Source of the DNA: Deferrisoma camini S3R1
GTDB lineage: Bacteria; Desulfobacterota; Deferrisomatia; Deferrisomatales; Deferrisomataceae
Direction: 5' to 3'
DNA: 64,000 nt
Assembly: GCF_000526155.1 (NCBI RefSeq)
Contig: NZ_JAFN01000001.1
Location: forward strand, 2,257,014-2,321,013
Every line of letters starts with the position of its first letter. Position 1 is the stretch's first letter. Shown in pieces: positions 23,954 to 33,100 of this stretch. A program made the translations under genes and the position numbers. The notes beneath the pieces are model-generated. The model was not told the origin of the DNA and did no database searches. It saw only the letters and a list, made by a program, of their open reading frames with translations.

Positions 23954-26900
23954 TACTCGTTTTTCCACACGTCCTCGTCGATCTCCACGTACCCCAAGGT
24001 GTCGCCGAGCTCCACCCGGTCCCGGCGGTGCTTCACCTCTCGGACGAACACCCCCTTCTCCGGCGACGCGAGCGTCCAGGTGGTCTTGCGGCCCTCCAGC
24101 ACCACCAAGGGCTGGCCCTTCTCCATCTCGTCCCCCGGCTCTACCAGCCACTCCGCCACCCGGATGCGGTCCCGCTCCTGCCGCTCCTCGAGCCGCGGCA
24201 CGAACACCGTGCCGTACACCCGCCGGAGTTCCTCCTCCGTGGGCGCCCGACTCGTGTGCCGCGCCTCCACGATCACCGTGCCCGTTCGCCGACCCGCCCG
24301 GAACGTGACTACGGCCTCGCCGTTCCGGTCCGTTTGCGCACTCTTCGGCGTGACGGATCCCGATCCTTCCAGAACCGTGAAGAGGACCGGCACCTCGATG
24401 TTCGGGTTGTCGTGGATGTCCGTCACCCGCACCGAGAGCTCCGCCGTGCTCCGCCCGTCCGCCGGTAGCCGCGTGGTCGAGGCAACCAGATCGATCTTGG
24501 CCGGGGCGTCGGCCCGGAGCTCGATCTGGAGCGCCTGGGTCACGCCCCAGTCCTCGTTCGCCGCCGTGATCGTAACGAACCCGGCCACCGTGCCCGCCCG
24601 GTACTCGGCCTCGGCGATGCCCCGCTCGTCCGTGCGCCCACCCCGCAGCACCCGCAGCCGGCCGTTCTCGTTCCCCAGCGCAAACCGAACCCGCGCCCCC
24701 TCGATCGGGTTCCCCTCGAGGTCCACGAGCTTCGCCTGGATCCGGCTCGTCGAGCGGCCGTCCGCCGTGAGCCAGGCCGGTTCCGCCGACATCGTGAGCA
24801 CGGCCCGGTCCACGAGCCCTCTCCGGGCCCGGGGCACAAGCTCGATCGCCACCGTGGAGGCCACGTAGGTGTTGAGCCACCCCGCGCCCACGTCCCCCGT
24901 GGTCAGGTCCTTGGCGACGATCAGCGCGGTCTTCGCCGCAAACCCCGCCGTGTAGGTCGCGGCGACCTCCCCAAAGGCGTCCGTCACCCCGCCCCACTTC
25001 ACCTCCACGTCGTCCACGTCGTCGATCCTGGCCTCCCGATCCTCGAGACGGCCCCCGCCCACCACCCCCGTGTACTCCTCTGTCGTAGACAGGGTAAGCA
25101 CCAGCTCGTGGCCGCTTACCGGGTCGCCGTTGGCGTTCTCGGCCTTTACCGCGAGCCGCGTGCTGCTCTTTTGGTCTGCCGGAAGGAGCGTGTCCCGGGC
25201 CGTCACCACGAGCCGCACCCGGGTGTCGAAGCTCACCGGCCGACCCGCCGCCTGGGTGGACTCGTTCCCGGCGTCGTCCGAGAGGTGCACCACCACCGGC
25301 ACGTCGGTTCCCTGGTCGTCCCAGCCCACGGTGTAGGTGCCCCGATAGGTTCCTGGCTCCACCTCGGTCATCGGGATGCCCTGGGCCACCCCTTTGATGT
25401 CGAAACTCGCGTATCCCCCGGGCTCACCTTCCATGGTGACCGTAAGGACGTCGCCGGCCACCAGCTTGCCGCTGAAGCCCACCGCTGCAAAGGAATCGTT
25501 CTCGGCCGAAACGATAACCGGGGGGGTAGTATCGTTCAAGGCGTCCAAGCCCACTACGGCCACCTCCGGCCCGGCCCGGTCGGCTGACCCAAAAGCGTCC
25601 GCCACGTGGACCACTACCCGGTGAAGGGTTTTGGTCGGGCCCACGTCCGCGTCGGTCACGGTGTAGGTGCCCGTGTATCGGCCCGTGCGCCCCGCCTCCG
25701 TCAGGGGAAGACCCGCCGCCAGGGTGCCGAGATCCGCCGTCACGGTGGCCCCGCTCTGGCCCGTCACCGTGATCGTTACGGTCTCGCCGGGCTTCACCGG
25801 TTTCCCGAAGGGCTCCACCGTGACCCCGGTGATGGCCGGGCCTTCGCCCGCAACCGCCTCGGCCGAAACGATGTCGCTCGCCTCGCTTCGGTTCCCCGCC
25901 CGGTCCACCGCCACCACGGCGTAACGGTATTCCAGCCCCGCCACCACGGCGGTGTCCGTGAACGAGAGCTTTCGGGTGCTCTCGTAGGGATCGGCGGACA
26001 GATCCGGGTCGGCCCCCTCACCCCGGTAGATCTCGTAGTGGTCCACGTCGGCCGAAGGGCTCGCCTCCCACGTGACCTCGATCTCCCCAGGCCACGGTGA
26101 CGTGGCCAGAATCCGCCCCGCCGGCACAGGGTCCGGAGCCGTGGTGTCGATCGTGATTGTCGGGCCTTCTAGGGTCGCCGCCTCGCCCGTGGCCGGATCC
26201 GTGAGGGTGCCCGTGAGCGCGAAGTCGCCGTTCGCACCCTCCGGCACGGCCACCTTGCCCACGTACACCCCGTCGTCCACCTCGGTCATGGCCACGTTCT
26301 CGGCCACCCCAGCAATCGAAAACGCCGCCGCCTTGTCCGGCGCCCCCCGCAGGGTCACGCTGATCTCCTGGTCTGCACCGTAGAGGGATTTCTCGGCTCC
26401 CAAAGCGACTACGGCAGCTCCGGTCCCCGACCCCAGGTCCTCCCCGAAGGAGTCCCCCACCCGGAAGTCCACCAGGGATGATGCCAGCTGCGACCAGGCT
26501 CCCCGCGGGAGCTCCCGATCCGTCTCTGCTCCGATCACCAGATACCGGGCCTGTCGAAGCAATGCGATGAAGTTTTCCATGTTGCCCCCCGTGCCCGCCC
26601 CAAGATCCACTCCGTTCACGTTCAAGGAGATCTGCCCTCTCCTCCACCTCAGCACCACCCTCACCCGGTCCCCGACCCCAACCGGCTCTGGCAACGGTAC
26701 GAAAGCGTCCGGAAGGATCCTAGCCCCGAAATCTTCCAGCCGCAGCTCCGGCACCGGTTCCCACCAGTGGACCTCGAACACCAGCATCCGGTGCCACGAG
26801 GCATCGGCCAAACTGAACAGCGCCTCGGTCTCAGACTCGTTCCCCCGGTAGAAGGTGAGTGCGATCACGCCTTCGTCCGGGTTCAGCGGTGTCTTCTCCA

Positions 26901-27126
26901 GATCGAAGTACAGGTACTTTCCGCCCCTTGTCACGTCTCCCCCCCGCGGGGCGCGCCACGTCTTCCCGGGGGCCCCGAAGTCCCCCTGGGGACCACCTTG
27001 AGACGCACCATCAAACCGGACCGAGGCATTGCGGGCGTCCAGCACCACCCGCGCCCCAGCCGACCCAGCTGCGGCACAAATCACCGCAGCTGCCGTAAGA
27101 CCCGCGATCCATCGGACGGTCTTCAT
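23932..27126 (-). CDS. Giant secreted LamG/FN3/Big protein with C-terminal lipoyl-like domain
   Basis: 1064 residues; ATG preceded by GGAGG. Signal MKTVRWIAGLTAAAVICAAAGSAGA. Residues ~28-235 look like a concanavalin-type lectin/LamG domain. A Big-like sandwich (~240-330) and an FN3 domain (~335-430, EIEVTWEASPSADVDHYEIYRGEG) follow. Two extracellular sandwiches lie at ~435-650. Invasin-type Big_1 repeats (~655-965) carry the marker ADGRSTSRIQAKLVDLEGNPIEGARVRF. The last ~65 residues (WLVEPGDEMEKGQPLVVLEGRKTTWTL...VELGDTLGYVE) match a biotinyl/lipoyl domain, with Lys1014 in the modified position. It is encoded 22 bases downstream of the largest cytochrome. It is probably a surface scaffold; the role of the lipoyl-like domain is unknown. 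Confidence 0.85.
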   Translation of the reverse strand: MKTVRWIAGLTAAAVICAAAGSAGARVVLDARNASVRFDGASQGGPQGDFGAPGKTWRAPRGGDVTRGGKYLYFDLEKTPLNPDEGVIALTFYRGNESETEALFSLADASWHRMLVFEVHWWEPVPELRLEDFGARILPDAFVPLPEPVGVGDRVRVVLRWRRGQISLNVNGVDLGAGTGGNMENFIALLRQARYLVIGAETDRELPRGAWSQLASSLVDFRVGDSFGEDLGSGTGAAVVALGAEKSLYGADQEISVTLRGAPDKAAAFSIAGVAENVAMTEVDDGVYVGKVAVPEGANGDFALTGTLTDPATGEAATLEGPTITIDTTAPDPVPAGRILATSPWPGEIEVTWEASPSADVDHYEIYRGEGADPDLSADPYESTRKLSFTDTAVVAGLEYRYAVVAVDRAGNRSEASDIVSAEAVAGEGPAITGVTVEPFGKPVKPGETVTITVTGQSGATVTADLGTLAAGLPLTEAGRTGRYTGTYTVTDADVGPTKTLHRVVVHVADAFGSADRAGPEVAVVGLDALNDTTPPVIVSAENDSFAAVGFSGKLVAGDVLTVTMEGEPGGYASFDIKGVAQGIPMTEVEPGTYRGTYTVGWDDQGTDVPVVVHLSDDAGNESTQAAGRPVSFDTRVRLVVTARDTLLPADQKSSTRLAVKAENANGDPVSGHELVLTLSTTEEYTGVVGGGRLEDREARIDDVDDVEVKWGGVTDAFGEVAATYTAGFAAKTALIVAKDLTTGDVGAGWLNTYVASTVAIELVPRARRGLVDRAVLTMSAEPAWLTADGRSTSRIQAKLVDLEGNPIEGARVRFALGNENGRLRVLRGGRTDERGIAEAEYRAGTVAGFVTITAANEDWGVTQALQIELRADAPAKIDLVASTTRLPADGRSTAELSVRVTDIHDNPNIEVPVLFTVLEGSGSVTPKSAQTDRNGEAVVTFRAGRRTGTVIVEARHTSRAPTEEELRRVYGTVFVPRLEERQERDRIRVAEWLVEPGDEMEKGQPLVVLEGRKTTWTLASPEKGVFVREVKHRRDRVELGDTLGYVEIDEDVWKNEYVGTLGR

Positions 27127-27148
27127 GCCAGCCTCCGAGCCTCCCCTC

Positions 27149-30100
27149 TCACCAGGGGGTTACTTTGTTCCACCCCGGCCCGTACTTCGTTCCGGAGCCG
27201 CCCGCGCCAGTCGCCTCTGCGGGCCCCCGACGGTGACAGTTTTGGGACGTCGTCCAGTTTGCCAACCGTTCACCGTTTGTCAGCGATCCCGAGTTCGTAT
27301 CTATCTGATAGAGGTCCTGCCAAGTGTTGTGATTGGTGTCCAGGCAGTTGGTGATCATCAGCTTCGGCAGCCGGGACGCGTGGGGGTTGTGGCACTTTCC
27401 GCAGTTGAACGTATGGAACTGGATCTGGAGAGTGGTATCGTCCACCGTCAACTCGACCGTGCCTGTCGCGATCTTGGGCGTGCTTCCGCCGGCGCTCGTG
27501 CCCCACTCGAAACTCTTGTACGCATAAGCCCGGGAGGCGGGGTTGGTGGGAGGGTTGTAGCCGTAGCCCCACGAACCCCTGTACGAGTACCCCCTGCCGG
27601 TCTCCTCGGCCAGCCCCATGGACTGATCGCTTCCGCTTCCCGCTGGCTTCGCATTGCCACCGCGCCACGTGTTCCGGAAGATGTTCACCGCCTGCGCCCC
27701 TGTTCCCCCGATCACCGCGTTGGAGTGGCCGTTGGTTCCCACCCAAAGGCCCTCGCCCGTGGTGTAGTCCATGTTGTCTACGTCCGTGCCGTGGCAAAGG
27801 GTACACAGACCCGCTGTGGTCGAGAGGGTCTCCCCGTTGTTCGGGTTGCCGCTGTTCTGGTCGATCCAGTACCCCCCCACCCCGTTGTTGTTGTTCGGAT
27901 CCGCGCTGCCGCGGGGAACAAAACCGTAGCGGTTCGTCCCGGTCCAGTTTCCGTCCATGCTGCTCTGGGGGGCCCCGTCCTCGTTGTACGGGTTCCCCTT
28001 CCAAGTACCTCGCAGATACGGCTGCCCCGAAACGGTATCGCCGCTCGCCTTGTTCAGGTCGTGCACGTCATGGCAGTAGCTACACCGGATGTCCGCCACG
28101 TTGTCCACGGTCTCACTCATCCCTCCGGTCGCGTAGGGAGTGCCCGACACAGCGGCCGTGCCGTTCGTAAAATTCACCGAGTGGGTGGACTGGATGGCTG
28201 CCGTCTTGTATGAGAATTCGGGCACCGCGCTGGTCCAGGTCGCGATGGTCCAATTGGAAACATCCAGGCTTCCGTAGTCGTAGGAGAGCCCTCCGGTGTT
28301 GGCGTTGTTGTTCACCCCCCACTCCGACACCCCGTTGCTATCGTGGCAGTTCCAGCAGATCTCCGCCTCGGTGGTGCCGCTCGTGGCGCTACCCCCCAGG
28401 TGGATCCCCCCGTGAGAGGTGTAATCAATACCGAGCTGGGTTTGCATATTGAGGTTTTGACCGCTGCCATCGCTGCGGTTGTTCCAGCTCGTGGGGGGAA
28501 GAGGAATGTCAACCCCCCCAGCCGCCCCGACATGCCCCTTGTGACACGCTGAGCAGTCCCCGGCCGCCCATGTGGTGCCAGCCCCATCTGCATCCGTGTG
28601 GGAGCTCGTCGCGTTTACTTGCGGCGCGCCGCTCGCGCCTCCGTCGTCGTGGCACGAGCCGCAGTTGACGCTCGGCACGTCCCCGGAAACCGTCTCCAAC
28701 GTCCAAGCGGTTGTGACGAAGGAGTGCTTGCCCGGTACGGCGCCGTCGTAGGCCGCGTGGCACGCGCTGCACCCAGACAGGCCAGCCCCGTCGCGAGCGA
28801 ACGAGGTCCCATTGGAGTTCAGAGTGATCTGGGCGTTTCCATGGTTCGAGGTCTCTCCAGAGGCCTGGTTCCAGTCACCCGTCCCGCTCGTGAACATGTA
28901 CCCTGTGCTTGCCTCCAAGGCGTGACAGTCCTTGCACTCGTAGTTCGTACCCGTGGCATGGGCCCTCGGACCGCTGTCGGTGCGATGCGTCACGCCTGCG
29001 TTCCACCCGTTCGTCCAGTCGCCGTGGCACCCGGCACACTCGGCCCCCGTGGTTGCCGCCGCATTCTCGTGCCACAGACGCGACCAACTCTCACCCACGG
29101 TCTGTTCCAGGTGACACCCTGTCAGGCTGGGAGCGCAGGTGGGGGGGGTACCGTCGGTAAACCCCACGTCCGCCGCGAACTGGATGGTGGGTGCACTCAG
29201 GTCGGCCGTGCCGTCCATGTGGGCGCTCGACGGCGTCGTCGTGTGGCACGTGGTGCAGTCGGCCGTGCTCGTCCCGCCGTTGTACGGGAAGCTGTCGTCG
29301 TGCTGCACTCCGGATACCGTGGGGACCACATCGTGAAGCCCCGTGGTGGGATTGGCGAACCCGCCCGCATGGCCTCCCGGCGTGTGACACATGGTGCAGG
29401 TACTGGTGCCGGTATCGTACCAGCCGAAGGTATTGTCCGTGGTGAGCTTGTTGTTGTGGCAGTCCACCGTGGCACAAGTATCGGCCACGTTGTCGTACGC
29501 CGCATCCGTGTCGGTGCTTTCCGTCCCCACCACGATCGTGGTCCAGATCGGGTCCACGTACCCGGTCACGTTGGCGGTGCCGTTGTTGTGCAGCGTCGCA
29601 AACGAAGAGCCCCGCGGATCCTCGTGGCAGTAAGCGCACATCTCCTTCTGCTGCGCATCGGTATAGGGGCTGGCATACCCCAGCTTCCCGGCGATACGGG
29701 AGATGTGCTTCGCGTGGCGGCCCGCCCGGTCCGGGGTGGCCGTGCCGTCGGGCCAGTAGGTTCCGGCCGCGGGATCGCCGTGACACCCGGTGCATGACGG
29801 GCTGAACGCCTTATTGTGCGGGTGGCAGTCCGAGCAATCGCCCGGGTTTCCGGTGCCGCCGGGGTGGCTGCCACCGGATGCGCTGGTGTCGTCCACAAAT
29901 ACGTAGGGCGTGTCCGTGCCGGGCGTGCCCTCGTGGCACTCCTGGCAGATGCTCGAGTACGGGGCGTCGCTGTCCGCGTAGCTCGTGCCCGCCGTGCTCT
30001 GGCCGGTTGTATCGTCGGTAAACGCAAGTCCTGTCTGCTCGGTGGGCTCCGCCGGGGGCGGGCCGGCAGGCAGGCCGAACTGCGCCTTGTCGTAAAGCTC

Positions 30101-33100
30101 GCGCTGGACCATGGACAGATTCGAGCCGTCTCCGTGGGGATCGTGGCAGTTCACGCACTCGGGCGCGAAGCTCCACGTGTACTTTGGCGTGTACCCCGAG
30201 TTGGACATCTCTGCAGACGAATGGGTCTTGAACGTGGAGATGTCGAGCCCCGTGGCCGGCCCGATCGTGCCCGAGGCGTGGCACCCCGTGCCGGTGTACG
30301 AGCACGAGAACTGCACCCCGGCCGTACCGGTGTCCTGATCCTTCAGCCGGAACGGGTTGGTCCCGTCCAAGGTGTGGGGTTGGAGGGCCTGGGTATAGGA
30401 GTTGTGGGGCACGGTGCTGTCGTGACACGCCGCACAGGCCAGCCCCTTGGCGCCGTGGCCGGAAGAGTTGTAGTCGGTCTGGTTGATCTTGGACTGGGCC
30501 CCGGTGTTGTCCCAAAGGAAGTCGTTCACGTCCGCCGTGGCGGCCGCCCCGCCGGTGGTCGCGTGGCACACGTCGCAGGTGAAGTTGCCGTTGGTGGCCA
30601 CGTCGTAGTCCCACGCGACGTTGCTGCGGCCGCCGTGGCAGTTGGCCGTGGAGCACGTGCCGTTCACCCCCCCCGTCCCGGCGGTGAACGTGAAGTACCC
30701 CAAATCCGCCGTGGTGAGCGCCGGGTCCACGTCCACGTTGTACTGCATGTTCACGTGGGTCGCCGGGTTGAAGCCGCCGCCCTTGCCCTTGACCGTGGTG
30801 TAGTGGCATGCGCCGCAGTCCGAGTAGAGGTTCTCGCCCACGTGCTTCTCGTGCTTGTTCCCCTTAGGCGTGCCGTCGATGTCCTGGAGATCGGCGTAAT
30901 CCGGCCTGGACCCGTGGCACTTGGAGCACGAGCCGTTCGGGTTGTCCCAGGTGATCGGGGTCCAGGTGCCGCTCACCCCCTTCTGGCGCGTGTAGGTGAA
31001 CTCGCCGAACGGGGGCACCCGGTCGTTCCCCTGGCTGTGACAGTAGGTCTGGGTGCAGGCCCCATAGCCCGACCCCACAGCGGTGTCGCCGTTGTACGTG
31101 CTGTTCGCGTCGAGCCGCGGGTCGCTCGTGTCGAACGCCACTTCTGCCGCGCCGTTGGCATGCGTGGGGTAGTTGAGCGTGGACCCGTCCGGCGTGGTGG
31201 CCACGTGGCAGAGGTTACAGCCGTACCCGTACTCGTTGGCCGAGGTGTGCTTCAGATGGGCATTGCTCCGGGGCGGCACCGCAGCCGTGGCTCCGTGACA
31301 CGTGCCGCAGGCTCCGGTGCTGGCGTTGTTCCATTCGGGCGTGGTGTCGGATCCTCCGTTGTTCGCTGGGAACGTGGCTGCATCGTCCCCGTGACAGTAC
31401 AGCGTGGTACAGGTTCCGTAGGTGGTGGTGTCGTTGGGCCGACTTCCCTTGGCCAAGCTGTAGGTCCCGTTGGGGTTCAAGGCATCGAACACCACGTCCA
31501 CGTTGTTCCGGATGGTGCCCGGGCTCGTGCTCATCAGGTTGTTGAACTCGGTGGCGTTGGTCACGCCGGTCTCGTTGTGGGTGCCGGCGTTCTGATGGCA
31601 CTTGCCGCAATCGAACCCTGCAGTGGTCACGTGCTTGGCGTGGGCGTTGGTGGCCGGCGGGAACCCGTGGCAGCCGTCACACTGGAGCGGCATGAACCCG
31701 TCGGCCGTGCCGCCGGCGTCCGAGTCGTAGTCGTGGGAATGACACCCGGTGCAGTCGTTACCCTGCTCGTTGGAGGTGTAGTCGTTCAGCTCGATGTGGT
31801 TGCCGTCGGTGTTCGTCATGGCCGTGGAGCTGCCCGGACGGTTGGCGTCGATGTGGCAGGCCACGCACATGTTGTCGTTCTGAGTCAGCCCGTCGTCGAA
31901 GGAGTTCGTCCCCGTCTTCGCCTCGAACACCACTGAGACCGTTGTGGTGCGGTCGGCACCCGTTGTGGGCTCCGAGTAGTTCTTGATCTCCACAGACGGC
32001 CGGATCATGTAGATGTTCGCGTTGCCGCCCGTGTTCTGGGTCAGGCCGTGGGGCTCGTGGCAGGCCTCGCAGTTGTAGGCGAAGCTCTCCGCGTTGGCAT
32101 CGTGGGTCGTGCCCGAGGTGAACGAAGTGTTCAGATTGCCGTGGCTCGACACCTGGGCCTGGGCGGGCGTGCCGACCGTGGTCTGGTGGCACGCCCCGCA
32201 CAGCCCGCTCACGGTCGACCCGGTGGCCACCGTGTTCACCGTGGCCCGGAGACGGTTGCCCGCAAAGGTGGTGTCGTCGGCGTTGTTCACGTGGGTCGAG
32301 GCGGTGTCGTGGCAGTCGTCGCAGACCTTTGCGGCGGCTGGATTGCCTGACCCAGCGTACGTACCGCTCGCCAGGTTGTGCCCGGTGACCTCGGCCCCGT
32401 AGGTGGTGTCGTCGCCCAGCACATCGGGGGCCGTGCGGCCCGTGCCGTCGGCGAGCGAGGTCCCCGGGTCGGTCCCGTTGTGGCAGTTCACGCACGGGAT
32501 CGTGTTCGTCGTGGCCCAGTAGCTCTTGGCCAGATCCCGGCCCACCTGACCGTTGATCGAGGCCGTGGAGTGGCAGTTGTCGCAAGCGCTCGTCGCGGCG
32601 AGCTGCACGTCGCCCACGAAATCCACGTTGCCATCCACATGGGTGGGGCTGGGCGTGGTCGCCCCCGGTCCCAGTGCCCCCTCGCTCCCAGAACCGTGGC
32701 AGGGGGAACAGTCCGCCGAGAAGTCAGCGATGCTGTTGTGGCACGAGCTGCAGCCCGGAGCCGTGCCCCCGTGCCCTTCCACGATCGCCGGCCCGTGAGC
32801 CGCGGTGTAGTGGGTCGGATGGTTGTTCGAAGTAACCGCCTTCTCCGGAACCGATGCGTTCGCTGGATCCCCGAACACCCCGTGGCAGGTACCGCAGTCC
32901 CCGGTGGTATCGTCCGTCCACACCGGCGACTGGGTGACCCCTCCGTTGTTGAGCGTGGCGCCATGGCAATACACATTGGTGCAGGTCGAGCTCGCGTTCG
33001 TGAACGTTTCGGTGCCGGTGACCGGAAGCCCCGCCTGGCTGAGGTCGAAGTTCACGAGCGCAGGATCGGTGAGGCTTCCCTTGGCATGGTCGGGGCTGTA

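Noticed and set aside
27149-27400. CLDTNHN...NCHRR at the cytochrome C-terminus as an extra haem site
   Set aside because: The spacing between Cys residues is more than 30 and differs from the paralogue (22), so it is not a haem motif.
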